From Verrucomicrobiales bacterium (lineage in GTDB: Bacteria > Verrucomicrobiota > Verrucomicrobiia > Methylacidiphilales > JAAUTS01): DNA of 64,000 nt. Shown piece after piece: positions 36,544 to 44,315 of the stretch (position 1 is the stretch's first letter; each line of letters opens with the position of its first letter). Where the stretch lies: contig JAIRPN010000003.1 in the NCBI GenBank assembly GCA_031256975.1, positions 1-64,000 on the forward strand. The letters are read 5' to 3'. The translations under genes were made by a program, and so were the position numbers. The notes beneath the pieces were generated by a model. That model searched no databases. It was not told where the DNA came from and saw only the letters and a program-made list of their open reading frames with translations.

Positions 36544-37023
36544 TTAATTGGGATATTCAATTACCACGATATTGTGGCGAGGTTGCCCGTCATTGGTGCT
36601 GTTCCAGTTTGCCAATGTGATGGGCTGGGAGCCAGGTGTAATCCGTGCCTGTAAATCCGCTTGTTCCGATGTGCGGGTGTCGTCGATCAGATTAATCTTG
36701 AATAATAGCGAGCGGTTTGGCGATGCGTTACTGATTACAATGCGGGAGCGTATCTTGTTTTTATCGTCATTGAAGGCCCTGTCCAAATCGTTGGCCGGCA
36801 CCGACCAATGGCAGCGCACTGCCAGTTTATGAACGCTGTTGTCATCGGTTAAAAAATAAACCGACAAGGTACCGGGTTGGGCGGACAAGCCCTGCTGCTG
36901 TTTGTAAGCTTGAATCAAGGCCGGTGCTGCCGGATCCGGTTTGGTGAACTGGCTGTTATCGGCGGCCTTTCCCGATGCTACCAAGCTGAGCGTTAAAACC
37001 ATTAACCCATAACGAATCAACAT
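36544..37023 (-). CDS. Hypothetical exported protein, 159 aa
   Basis: No family was recognised. The start at 37023 (MLIRYGLMVLTLSLVASGKAADN) follows a GGGGTG site and opens a clear signal peptide of about 21 residues. An in-frame ATG at 37104 would add 27 unrelated residues. The mature part is beta-rich and polar, with VYFLTDDNSVHKLAVRCHW and NIVVIEYPN at the end. It converges on panB with a 13-bp gap and precedes nothing on its strand. A periplasmic or secreted role is inferred only from the signal. Confidence 0.7.
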   Translation of the reverse strand: MLIRYGLMVLTLSLVASGKAADNSQFTKPDPAAPALIQAYKQQQGLSAQPGTLSVYFLTDDNSVHKLAVRCHWSVPANDLDRAFNDDKNKIRSRIVISNASPNRSLLFKINLIDDTRTSEQADLQARITPGSQPITLANWNSTNDGQPRHNIVVIEYPN

Positions 37024-37104
37024 AAGCACCCCACGTTTTGCTGAATTATTATTTTCCCTCTTTTGAAGAGGAGCCCTCATGAACCCCTGATAACAGCTAT
37101 ACAC

Positions 37105-37180
37105 CCGCTGCCAATGATGTCAATGGGGTAAAGGGTGGGGAAGAATTCCCAATCATCCCTCATCAATCGCAAATGAGGAG
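37105..37180. other. Short gap before the tRNA gene
   Basis: The 76 bp between the exported-protein gene's upstream frame and the tRNA contain no gene. The stretch CAATCATCCCTCATCAATCG lies next to the tRNA 3' end, and no attachment-site duplication was noticed. No integrase is present in the window. Confidence 0.4.
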
Positions 37181-37252
37181 AGCCGGCTATCGGGATTGAA
37201 CCGATGACCCTCTGATTACAAATCAGATGCACTACCACTGTGCTAAGCCGGC
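37181..37252 (-). tRNA. tRNA-Thr (anticodon TGT)
   Basis: The reverse strand folds as a 72-base cloverleaf. Its acceptor stem is GCCGGCT/AGCCGGC. The D-arm is GCAC-AGTGGTA-GTGC, and the anticodon arm is TCTGA-TTTGTAA-TCAGA with TGT at positions 34-36. The T-arm is ATCGG-TTCAATC-CCGAT, and the discriminator base is T. CCA is not encoded. The gene lies 77 bp downstream of the MFS transporter gene on the same strand. Ends may be off by one base. Confidence 0.95.
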
Positions 37253-37329
37253 GCGGGGAAAATCCTATGCGATTTTGCCTTCAGTGCAAGCCGGGATTGC
37301 GTGTCTTCGTGTCCGACGGTTGCCTGTTG

Positions 37330-38511
37330 TCAGCGATTTTTGGGCAGACTGAAAATCAGCATTGCGCCGAGCATGGATAATACCGCGCTGTAACCAAAAG
37401 CCGCGACGGTGCCGTACATGGACCAAAGAGCGCCAACCACGATGCTGGATACCAGATCGCCGATACCATTTACGGTGGCCAGCACGCCAAAAGCCATGCC
37501 GTGGTGTTCTTCGGCCACCAATTCGGCACAAAGCGAGTCCTCCAGGGTTTCTTCCAGTGCCACGTTGATGCCTCCCAGAATGAAAATAAGAATCAGGGTA
37601 TAAATGCCAATCGGCAGGACAATGCAACACAGGCACATGGCAGTCAGGATCAGGTAACCGCCTGCCAATAGATGTTTTTTCGGGAAACGGTCGGCCAACA
37701 ACCCGCCAAGATAAGCGAACGCAGCATAGAAAACATTGTGCAGGACATATAACCCGACGGCAATACCCGCTGCTTTTGTCGCTCCCATGACAGGTGTCAG
37801 CTGTTGGGTGGCGAATAAAATCAGCATGGTGTGGGCAAACGCTCCCAAACCGGAAACGCCTGCGCCAATCACAAACCTGCGGTAATTCCCGGGCAGCAAC
37901 CCGATTCTTTCGGAAAATGACAGATGGGGTACGGGAATCCGTTGCTTTTCGGTAACGACAAAAGCGATTAATCCCACGGCGATCAGGCTGGGCACAAGGG
38001 TGATTATGAACAAGGCCGGGTAGCTGTGGTTGAGCAATGGCAACAAGGCCAGCGCGGAGACCGGCCCGACAATGGCGCCAAGCGTGTCCATCATCCGCTC
38101 AAAGCCAAATGCCCGGCCATAGGTTTCCTTGGTGACTGAGGCCGCTAGCAGTGCCTTGCGGATGGGAGTTCTTGTCCCTCGGCCGAGCCATGCCGTTGAA
38201 CGAGCCAGCAAGACATGCCATGCCGAAGTTGCCAGAGCGAACGAAGCGGTGCCCAGCGCCGTGACCAAATAGCCGAGCACGGCCACTGGCTTTCGGCGCG
38301 GCAATTTATCGGTGTAATACCCCGACCACATCTTGGCGAAACTGGACAGCCCGTCGGAACAGCCCTCGATGAATCCCAGCCATGCGGCGGCGACTCCCAT
38401 GCCGGCAAGGAAGGTTGGCAGTACGGAGGTCGCCATTTCATGCGACCAGTCGCTGAATAACGAAGCCAACCCAATGCCCAGAACCGTCCGGTTCAACCAT
38501 TTTTTAGTCAT
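37330..38511 (-). CDS. MFS transporter, last gene of the riboswitch operon
   Basis: This is a 12-helix major facilitator of 393 aa. The first helices read LNRTVLGIGLASLFSDWSHEMATSVLP. The loop between helices 2 and 3 has the MFS signature with GYYTDKLPRRKPVAVLGY. The second half repeats it in GLLADRFPKKHLLAGGYL. Its start overlaps the phosphoesterase stop by four bases. The substrate cannot be read. Position at the end of an operon behind a fluoride riboswitch suggests a role in fluoride or glycolysis stress, which is inference. It is not related to CrcB or CLC-F fluoride transporters. Confidence 0.9.
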   Translation of the reverse strand: MTKKWLNRTVLGIGLASLFSDWSHEMATSVLPTFLAGMGVAAAWLGFIEGCSDGLSSFAKMWSGYYTDKLPRRKPVAVLGYLVTALGTASFALATSAWHVLLARSTAWLGRGTRTPIRKALLAASVTKETYGRAFGFERMMDTLGAIVGPVSALALLPLLNHSYPALFIITLVPSLIAVGLIAFVVTEKQRIPVPHLSFSERIGLLPGNYRRFVIGAGVSGLGAFAHTMLILFATQQLTPVMGATKAAGIAVGLYVLHNVFYAAFAYLGGLLADRFPKKHLLAGGYLILTAMCLCCIVLPIGIYTLILIFILGGINVALEETLEDSLCAELVAEEHHGMAFGVLATVNGIGDLVSSIVVGALWSMYGTVAAFGYSAVLSMLGAMLIFSLPKNR

Positions 38512-39233
38512 GCCGCAAATTTTCCTCCGGAACGCAACACATTGAACAATGGGGAGGCGACTCCTGCTTCCAAGCCCAGCCCGCGGTAAGCGTGTATGGT
38601 GGCTTCAACATCGTAGTCCACGGCATGAAAGGTGATTTTCCCGTCTTCCCAGAGAACATACGATGCGCGTGGATCATGATTCTTGGGTTGCCCGACACTG
38701 CCGGGATTGATGACGATGGTTTTGCCAATTTTGAGCTTCATCGGGACATGGGTGTGCCCCACGAACAAATAATCAGGTGATCCTGCCGCCGCAATTTCCT
38801 CTTCCCATTCGGAGGTTGTGGCATCCTTGGGCAGATAAGTGAACAGGGCATCGCGCGGGGTGGCATGACAGGCGACACAACGATGTTCCCCAAGTACGAA
38901 TTGTCGCAACGGTTGCAGGGTGGAGAGAAATTCTTTCTGCTTCTTGCTGGTCAGTTGGATGGTGATTTTCTGCATGGTCAGCGCCAGTAACCGATAGGAA
39001 GATGAACATCTCGGGTCGGCTCCAAGGCCGACCGCATGGTCATGGTTGCCTTGAAGAAACAGGTTGCCTGCCTTCGCCACTTGCAGGGCCCAGTCCACGC
39101 ACTCGGCCGGTTGCGGGCCATAATTGACCAAATCCCCCAGACAGATGATCCTGTCCACGGTCAATTCCGCCCGCAACACGGCTTCCAGTACCGCCCAGTT
39201 GGCGTGGATGTCTGACAAAATAAGGACACGCAT
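38508..39233 (-). CDS. Metallophosphoesterase, YfcE/MJ0936-type
   Basis: The calcineurin-like metal motifs appear in order: DIHANWAVLEAVL (DxH), GDLVNYGPQPAECVDW (GDxxxxG), GNHDHAVG (GNHD), HATPRDALF and GHTHVPM. The length of 241 aa fits small bacterial phosphodiesterases of this group. It sits third in the eno operon, six bases after the 70-residue membrane protein gene and overlapping the MFS gene by four bases. The natural substrate is unknown. A link to phosphorylated metabolites that build up when enolase is inhibited is speculative. Confidence 0.9.
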   Translation of the reverse strand: MRVLILSDIHANWAVLEAVLRAELTVDRIICLGDLVNYGPQPAECVDWALQVAKAGNLFLQGNHDHAVGLGADPRCSSSYRLLALTMQKITIQLTSKKQKEFLSTLQPLRQFVLGEHRCVACHATPRDALFTYLPKDATTSEWEEEIAAAGSPDYLFVGHTHVPMKLKIGKTIVINPGSVGQPKNHDPRASYVLWEDGKITFHAVDYDVEATIHAYRGLGLEAGVASPLFNVLRSGGKFAA

Positions 39234-39239
39234 GGGAAC

Positions 39240-39452
39240 CTAACGTTTTTCCCGATTGTTAAGCGCCCACAAAATCAGCAGCACTGTGCCGCCGGTCAGG
39301 CTGGCGGGAAGGCAATAACCCCAGGCAAAGCAGTACCAGCGGTAAAAGAAACCCGCATACTCGGGGTGAAAACTGTCCAGCCCGGCCAGTCCCAATGCCG
39401 CGAGAAAAGTCCCGGCAAGGAGGGCGCTGAAAAGGTGCAATGCGCGTTTCAT
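39240..39452 (-). CDS. Small membrane protein, 70 aa, in the eno operon
   Basis: No family was recognised. Two hydrophobic helices are visible, at about residues 7-25 (FSALLAGTFLAALGLAGL) and 47-63 (LPASLTGGTVLLILWAL), joined by an aromatic loop (YAGFFYRWYCFAWGYC). It is half the size of CrcB and lacks its conserved GGxxGAxxRY segment, so it is not a normal fluoride channel. It lies three bases after eno and six before the phosphoesterase, so co-transcription is near certain. Its presence behind the riboswitch makes it worth testing. Confidence 0.75.
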   Translation of the reverse strand: MKRALHLFSALLAGTFLAALGLAGLDSFHPEYAGFFYRWYCFAWGYCLPASLTGGTVLLILWALNNREKR

Positions 39453-39455
39453 GGT

Positions 39456-40721
39456 TTAATTCCCGGCGAAGTCCGCGCGCGCGCCCAGTTCTTTCTCGAT
39501 GGACAGCAGGCGGTTGAACTTGGCGATGCGCTCGCTGCGGCAACCGGAGCCGGTCTTGATGTGCGCGGCACTGGTGGCAACCGCCAGGTCGGCAATGAAG
39601 GTGTCCTCCGTTTCACCGGAACGATGTGAAATGTAATAGCCGTAGTGGTTTTTGCGCGCCAGCCCGATGCAATCCAGGGTTTCGCTCACCGTGCCGATCT
39701 GGTTCAGCTTGATCAGGATGGAGTTCGCCGTTTTGCGATCGATGGCATCCTGCAGGATTGCCGGATTGGTGCACAGCAAATCGTCACCGACCAATTCCAC
39801 TTTGCTGCCCAGTTCCGCGGTGATCTGTTGCCAGCCCGTCCAGTCCTTTTCTCCCAACGGATCTTCCAGCAGGATGATCGGGTATTTGTCCAGCCACGAG
39901 CGCCACAGGGCGATCATCTCCCCGCTGCTGTTGCTGTGCTGGTCGGACTTGAAGAACTTGTAACGGCCATTGTCCCACATCTCGCTGGTGGCCGGGTCGA
40001 GACACAGGGAAATATCCCTGCCGGGTTGATAACCCGCCTTTTGGATCGCCTCCAGAATGACCTCGATGGCTTCCTCGTTTGACTTGAGATCGGGCGCGAA
40101 ACCTCCCTCGTCACCCACGCCGGTGCTCAGTCCCCTGGCATGCAACAAGGACTTCAACGCGTGAAAAGTCTCCATGGCCATGCGGATGGACTCGGCAAAG
40201 TTGGCTGCCTTGTGCGGGGCGATTTTGAATTCCTGGAAGTCCACATTGTTGTCGGCATGCTTGCCGCCGTTGATTACGTTGAGGCAGGGGACCGGCAGTC
40301 GGCAGGCATTTTCACCGCCGAGGTACCGGTAGAGTGGCTGGCCCAGTGATTGCGCGGCGGCACGAGCCACCGCCATGGAGACTCCGAGAATGGCGTTGGC
40401 GCCGAGACGTGACTTGTTCGGCGTGCCGTCCAGTTCGATCATGCGCTTGTCAATCTCCCGCTGGGCGGTGATGTCCATCCCTTTCAATGCCTTGGCGATT
40501 TCCCCTTCGATATGGGCAACGGCCTTCCGGACTCCCTTGCCCCCGTAGCGGTTCTTTTCATTGTCCCGCAATTCGGTGGCTTCCCGTTCCCCCGTGGAAG
40601 CCCCGGAGGGCACGCAGGCGCCGGCCTGGCTGCCGTCGTTGAGAATGACTGTGGCGGAAACCGTGGGATTACCCCGCGAATCGAGAATTTCCAGCCCGTG
40701 GATGTCGGCGATGGTCTTCAT
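39456..40721 (-). CDS. eno: Enolase
   Basis: Enolase converts 2-phosphoglycerate to phosphoenolpyruvate and is inhibited by fluoride plus phosphate. Full length (421 aa) with [16 protein letters not shown] at the N-terminus, the catalytic loop [20 protein letters not shown], metal ligands near [11 protein letters not shown] and the signature [16 protein letters not shown], then [18 protein letters not shown]. An AAAGGA site precedes the ATG. Its start codon overlaps the stop of a 33-codon leader ORF (ATGA), and a fluoride riboswitch lies upstream. It heads a four-gene operon. Confidence 0.98.
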   Translation of the reverse strand: MKTIADIHGLEILDSRGNPTVSATVILNDGSQAGACVPSGASTGEREATELRDNEKNRYGGKGVRKAVAHIEGEIAKALKGMDITAQREIDKRMIELDGTPNKSRLGANAILGVSMAVARAAAQSLGQPLYRYLGGENACRLPVPCLNVINGGKHADNNVDFQEFKIAPHKAANFAESIRMAMETFHALKSLLHARGLSTGVGDEGGFAPDLKSNEEAIEVILEAIQKAGYQPGRDISLCLDPATSEMWDNGRYKFFKSDQHSNSSGEMIALWRSWLDKYPIILLEDPLGEKDWTGWQQITAELGSKVELVGDDLLCTNPAILQDAIDRKTANSILIKLNQIGTVSETLDCIGLARKNHYGYYISHRSGETEDTFIADLAVATSAAHIKTGSGCRSERIAKFNRLLSIEKELGARADFAGN

Positions 40722-40819
40722 AATGTCCTTTTGGTATTGGGTTGAACTGCACAGGAAAAGACCACGGGACAGGGGATGAGTTGGGACTCCCGCCTGCCTG
40801 ATGATGGTGTTGTAAACAT
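40718..40819 (-). CDS. 33-codon leader ORF between riboswitch and eno
   Basis: An AGGAGGAGT Shine-Dalgarno (40821-40829) sits five bases before an ATG. The frame runs 33 codons and stops in a TGA that overlaps the eno ATG by four bases. The peptide starts [12 protein letters not shown] and has no recognised family. The Shine-Dalgarno is complementary to the 3' strand of the aptamer (ACTCCT). This makes a ligand-controlled leader peptide, translationally coupled to eno, the simplest reading. The peptide itself may have no function. Confidence 0.55.
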   Translation of the reverse strand: MFTTPSSGRRESQLIPCPVVFSCAVQPNTKRTL

Positions 40820-40832
40820 AACTCCTCCTGTT

Positions 40833-40904
40833 CAGGTAGGAGTCATCAGCTTCCCGAACCGGGAAGCGGTTTGACCTTGCGAAGGCCAGGCAGATTCCAT
40901 TGCC
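40833..40904 (-). ncRNA. Fluoride riboswitch (crcB RNA motif) controlling eno
   Basis: Read on the minus strand, the conserved parts occur in order. They are GGCAATGGAATCTGCC, a small CCTTCGCAAGG hairpin, AAACCGC, a hairpin TTCCCGGTTCGGGAA, and GCTGATGACTCCTACC. These match the crcB motif as I know it, including the GATGG, AACCGC and CTGATGACTCCTACC blocks and the GGAAT/ACTCC pseudoknot (one mismatch). Fluoride riboswitches upstream of eno are known. A 3' ACTCCT can pair alternatively with AGGAGT of the leader-ORF ribosome-binding site, giving a translational ON switch. Confidence 0.9.
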
Positions 40905-40910
40905 GCCGTT

Positions 40911-40938
40911 AACGTAACCCTGGCAGTTATTCTGTCAA
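40911..40938 (-). promoter_or_regulatory. Promoter of the riboswitch-eno transcript
   Basis: On the minus strand a perfect TTGACA (40933-40938) is followed after 16 bases by TACGTT (40911-40916), a weak -10 box. Transcription would start near 40904, exactly at the first G of the aptamer, which supports both calls. No alternative box fits as well in the 320-bp region between eno and the TetR gene. Confidence 0.6.
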
Positions 40939-41008
40939 GAATATATGCGGATACGCGGTGATTAATCTGAGCCGGATAGGGATTCGCCGGAGGGTGTTGG
41001 GAGGTTTG

Positions 41009-41023
41009 ACTATGGGGCATAGT
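41009..41023. promoter_or_regulatory. Palindrome ACTATG-GGG-CATAGT, candidate TetR operator
   Basis: A perfect six-base inverted repeat with a three-base centre lies 19 bp before the ATG of the TetR gene, overlapping a TTGACT box at 41006-41011 and next to TATAAC at 41026. Position over the presumed promoter fits autorepression by the TetR protein. It may also affect the divergent eno promoter about 75 bp away. Confidence 0.5.
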
Positions 41024-41041
41024 TGTATAACTTGGTAAACC

Positions 41042-41711
41042 ATGTCACGCAGCAGAAGAAGATTGGAACCATTCAATAACAAACGCGGGGTCCAAGACCC
41101 GGGCCAGGATTTTGCTGGCGGCGGGGAAGGTGTTTGCGGCCAAAGGCTACGAAGCCGCCACTATTCGTGACGTTGCCGCCGAAGCCAAGACCCAGGTGGG
41201 CGGTATCATGCACCATTTTGTGACCAAGGACGACCTTTACCTTGCGGTGATCAAGACCTTTATCCTGGACAGCGGACGCTGGGATTACATCTTCGAGCCC
41301 TTGTCGCATAAGAAGAAAGTAACCCCGCAGTTGCTGGAAGAACTGATCGGGGAGTGTGTCAAGCGCTACATGTATCAAAACCGCCCAGGACAACAGCCCT
41401 TTGAAAACCTGCTGGGACTCCGGCTGGCTGTCGACGAAGTGCCCACCATCGAAGAAATAAGGTTCAAGGTTGCCGGCATCGCCTGTGATCAAATCAATGC
41501 CGTATTGAAACAAGCCTATCCGCAACTGACCGAAAAGCAGATGCTGGACTGGCGAACATCGTTTTATGCCCTCCTGCTGTTTCCGGAAACCACGCAGCGC
41601 TCCATCCACGGACGCGAATTGCCGCCGGGGTACCATAGGGAAAGTGCCAAAAGGGTGACTGCCGATGCGTGCGCCCTGCTGCGTGCCAAGGCGTCAAGTC
41701 GTCGCTCCTAA
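41042..41711 (+). CDS. TetR family regulator with a one-base frameshift near its 5' end
   Basis: The body from about 41091 encodes a TetR helix-turn-helix: SKTRARILLAAGKVFAAKGY, then ATIRDVAAEAKTQVGGIMHHFVTKDDLY, followed by an effector domain. No ATG or GTG exists in that frame; only a TTG at 41112, which would cut the first helix. An ATG at 41042 begins MSRSRRRLEPFNNKRG in another frame and joins the helix-turn-helix smoothly if one G of GGGG (41087-41090) is removed. Either the base is an error or the gene is broken or uses an odd start. The target is unknown; a palindrome lies upstream. Confidence 0.75.
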
Positions 41712-41723
41712 GTTGATCACGGC

Positions 41724-41904
41724 GGTGGTAAACCGACTTCGCAAGGCACCACCCTGCAGGCTTCTTACATCGATCCGGCAAATTGGACAAGCAGCCGCAG
41801 ATGTGGGAATACCATCTTTGTTTTCTCTGCGGGTGATAAAACAGTGAACACCAGTAGAGTAGCCGGCGTCCGGTTGTCTGGGAATGGTTGAACCGGGCGC
41901 CGGC
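41724..41904. other. Three consecutive hairpins in a convergent gap
   Basis: GGTGGT/ACCACC (41724-41753), CCGCAGA/TCTGCGG (41795-41832) and a long stem GCCGGCGtCCGGTT/AACCGGgCGCCGGC (41862-41904) with a 15-base loop occur in a 214-bp gap between the TetR gene and the PEP-CTERM protease gene. The last hairpin is the strongest and could terminate either transcript, but no long T-run follows on the plus side. The first two may be part of a structured RNA. No known RNA family was recognised. Confidence 0.55.
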
Positions 41905-41925
41905 CAGGGTTTTGATGCCGTTGGA

Positions 41926-42753
41926 TTAGTTGGCAGCAAAATGTTTTTTGCGCTGGCAAAGGAGCAGGATGATGGGACAACCCAGTAATAACAAGGCCCA
42001 GCACGCCGGTTCCGGGATGTAGGAAACCGAGGAGACGATGGTATTGATATCGTCGCTGTAAGAGCTGAGATCGATCAGGAGGGTATAATAACCTCCGTTA
42101 TCGTCAGTGGCGATAGCGTCTAATAAGCCGCTTAGTTCCCACTGGCCGGTGGTGGAATTGTACACAAATCCGGCCCCGCCGGAATCGCCGCTGATTGCCT
42201 GGGTGGTGTTGTTGATCGAGTTATATTTGACGTAGTAGTAAGTGGAAGTGTGTCCGTTATCCAGGGTTAACTCGTAATTAACGCCGTTGATAGTGCCGGT
42301 TCCCCAGGCCTTGGTGCCGCCACCGTAGCCGATCATGACAACGGACTGGCCGGTGCTGGCGGAGGAGCTGCTGATGGTGAGTGTGGGCAAATCCAGCGCG
42401 GTCGAAATTTGAAATAGCACCAAGTCTGTATTGCCAATGGTTGTCACGCTGTCGGCGATGATGGTGTAGGTAACTCCATCCAAGGTGTAGGTGTTCGATG
42501 ACAAATCGACATGTGCCGCACTGATGACCCAGCCATTACCCAGATAAACAGCGGAGGCCCCGCCTACGGTGCCGACGTAATCCCAACCGGTGACGGATGA
42601 GGAGCCCCAGCCGGTGTTCCAATAACGAATATTCGTCGTGGTAGGCTCATTGCTGTTGTAGACTGTGCCGCTGGTTACGACCACGACAGCGTGGAGCCGA
42701 TTGGTCAAGGCCAGACTGCATAACAAGAATCCCATCAAAATGACTTTAACCAT
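41926..42753 (-). CDS. Trypsin-like serine protease with PEP-CTERM sorting signal
   Basis: A signal peptide covers residues 1-22. The catalytic triad of chymotrypsin-fold proteases is visible: His in GNGWVISAAHV (near 81), Asp in GNTDLVLFQI (near 110) and Ser in ISGDSGGAGF (near 190). The C-terminus is a PEP-CTERM signal: IPEP near 246, a hydrophobic helix and a basic end (QRKK). Such proteins are processed by an exosortase, which is not encoded here. Length is 275 aa. The Ser/Thr/Asn-rich sequence fits a secreted or surface enzyme. Confidence 0.9.
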   Translation of the reverse strand: MVKVILMGFLLCSLALTNRLHAVVVVTSGTVYNSNEPTTTNIRYWNTGWGSSSVTGWDYVGTVGGASAVYLGNGWVISAAHVDLSSNTYTLDGVTYTIIADSVTTIGNTDLVLFQISTALDLPTLTISSSSASTGQSVVMIGYGGGTKAWGTGTINGVNYELTLDNGHTSTYYYVKYNSINNTTQAISGDSGGAGFVYNSTTGQWELSGLLDAIATDDNGGYYTLLIDLSSYSDDINTIVSSVSYIPEPACWALLLLGCPIILLLCQRKKHFAAN

Positions 42754-42856
42754 GCCGAGTTAAGACACCGCGTCCGCGGGAAACATCACAGATATTTTCG
42801 CGAACCACGCAGTTATTTTTGTGATAATCGGGATGGCCTTGGCGTCTTACAGGTAA

Positions 42857-43438
42857 ATGAACACCAGAGTATTGGCATGGGGTTGGCGGGGTTTTCGATG
42901 GGTTGCAGGCATCTGGCTAGCGGCCATTTTGCTGTGTGCGGGCAGTGGAAGTGTCATAGCGCAGGATCTGGCGACAATCCAGGATGGCAGTAATATTGAT
43001 CTGAGCCAGATTACCGACGCGTTTGTCCGCAACATGAAGCTGTTGGACCAGTATCTGGCACAGGCCGTGCCCAATGAACAAACGCATCAAATGATGCTGG
43101 TGGTGATGTCCAAATCGAGCGACATCGCCCGTTATTACCGCTCGGGAGGAGGGGCTGACAAACGGCGGAAGTTGCTGGAGCAACAGGAAGCCCTGAAGGC
43201 CAAGAAGGGATTTACCAAGGCGGACCAGGCGAAGCTCGATAGCCTTACGACGCAAATCAGTGATCTGGATCCTGACGGTATGTTCAGCAAGGCGCGCAGC
43301 GACCTTGGACAGTCCATCAGTGAATTGCAACGGCTGCTCGGCTTGTACCAAAGCAGCGATCCAGACGTCACCAATCTAGTCCGGTTAATCCAGGAGCATA
43401 TCCAGTATTATCAAACTGCAATGGGGAAATACCAATGA
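42857..43438 (+). CDS. Hypothetical exported helical protein, 193 aa
   Basis: No family was recognised. A long basic N-terminus precedes a signal sequence (VAGIWLAAILLCAGSGSVIAQ). The mature protein is almost all helical and polar, with KRRKLLEQQEALKAKKGFTKADQAKLDSLTTQISDL and ISELQRLLGLYQSS, which look like coiled coils. Its stop overlaps the next gene's ATG by four bases, so the two products probably act together in the periplasm. It is first in a five-gene run ending in an ECF sigma module. Confidence 0.7.
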   Translation: MNTRVLAWGWRGFRWVAGIWLAAILLCAGSGSVIAQDLATIQDGSNIDLSQITDAFVRNMKLLDQYLAQAVPNEQTHQMMLVVMSKSSDIARYYRSGGGADKRRKLLEQQEALKAKKGFTKADQAKLDSLTTQISDLDPDGMFSKARSDLGQSISELQRLLGLYQSSDPDVTNLVRLIQEHIQYYQTAMGKYQ

Positions 43439-44244
43439 GAATACCAGTTGTGATCTTGAGTTTTGGATTGATTGGCTGCCTTGAGGCCGGAGCGCAGGAA
43501 CCTCGTGCGGGAGATCCGGTGGGAAGCGGCACGATGCGCCCCCCTGCCACGGCTGCCGCGTCTTCGCCTGCCAAGGATTCCGGCAATGAGTTTACCTTGG
43601 GGTCCCAGTCGGTAGGCAATGTGGGTGAATTGATCAAGAAGGTCGGCGAACAAAATGACACGGCCAAGAAACGGATCGCTGAAATCGATGCCTATGTGAA
43701 TCCGATTCTGGGCGGCATTGCCAATCAGCTCTATGGCATTTCTGACGATGAGTACCAGTTTTTGATGTCGGAATCCCGGGCGCGTCGTTCCGCCATGGTG
43801 TTTCGACAGCAGCAGCAGGCCGACTCCCAGACCCAGGCAGGTATTTTGGAGTATTACAACAGTGCCTATACCGCCTTGCAGGGCCGGGACTTTTGGTTTG
43901 GCAATGAACAAAGCCTGGTGCCGCAGGACAATGCCTTATATCAATTGATGAAAACGGATATCATGGCGGCGCTGGCGAAGCGTCCGGATGGTGAAAAAAT
44001 CAGGGGTATGTTGACCGAACGTGAAACCTTGGCGAGCCGGCTGTCAACCAACCTGCCGCTGTACAACTATTTGTCCCAGCGCCGGAAGTGGTGGACGAAT
44101 TACCCTGAATACATGAAGGCCGTGCAACAGGAAGCTGCCGGTGCCGATTCGAATACGAACACGGAGTTCGGGCCGCCTGACTTTCCGGGTGGTTTTGGCG
44201 GCAATAGGGGAGGAGGTGGCAGCAATGGGTCGAGAGCACGGTAA
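43435..44244 (+). CDS. Hypothetical exported protein with Gly/Asn-rich tail, 269 aa
   Basis: No family was recognised. A signal peptide or lipoprotein-like start (VVILSFGLIGCLEAGAQ) is followed by a Pro/Ala-rich linker. A helical middle (residues 60-230) has KKVGEQNDTAKKRIAEIDAYV and SESRARRSAMVFRQQQQAD, and the end is Gly/Asn/Ser-rich. Translation is coupled to the previous gene. Cys15 in LIGC could be a lipid attachment site. The pair is conserved in arrangement only within this window as far as I can tell. Confidence 0.7.
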   Translation: MRIPVVILSFGLIGCLEAGAQEPRAGDPVGSGTMRPPATAAASSPAKDSGNEFTLGSQSVGNVGELIKKVGEQNDTAKKRIAEIDAYVNPILGGIANQLYGISDDEYQFLMSESRARRSAMVFRQQQQADSQTQAGILEYYNSAYTALQGRDFWFGNEQSLVPQDNALYQLMKTDIMAALAKRPDGEKIRGMLTERETLASRLSTNLPLYNYLSQRRKWWTNYPEYMKAVQQEAAGADSNTNTEFGPPDFPGGFGGNRGGGGSNGSRAR

Positions 44245-44315
44245 TAATGCGGGGAGTCGGTTTTTATTGCCGGAAGGTTTTTTGTTAGCAAAGGCGGCCA
44301 AGGAGTGTCTTATTA

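Noticed and set aside
37105-37260. Integration site at the tRNA-Thr gene
   Set aside because: No integrase and no duplicated tRNA 3' end were found in the window.
39240-39452. CrcB fluoride channel
   Set aside because: It is too short, and the conserved Gly/Asn/Arg segments of CrcB are missing.
40832-41020. Minus-strand ORF of 62 codons upstream of eno
   Set aside because: It covers the riboswitch aptamer and its promoter and has no ribosome-binding site or family similarity.
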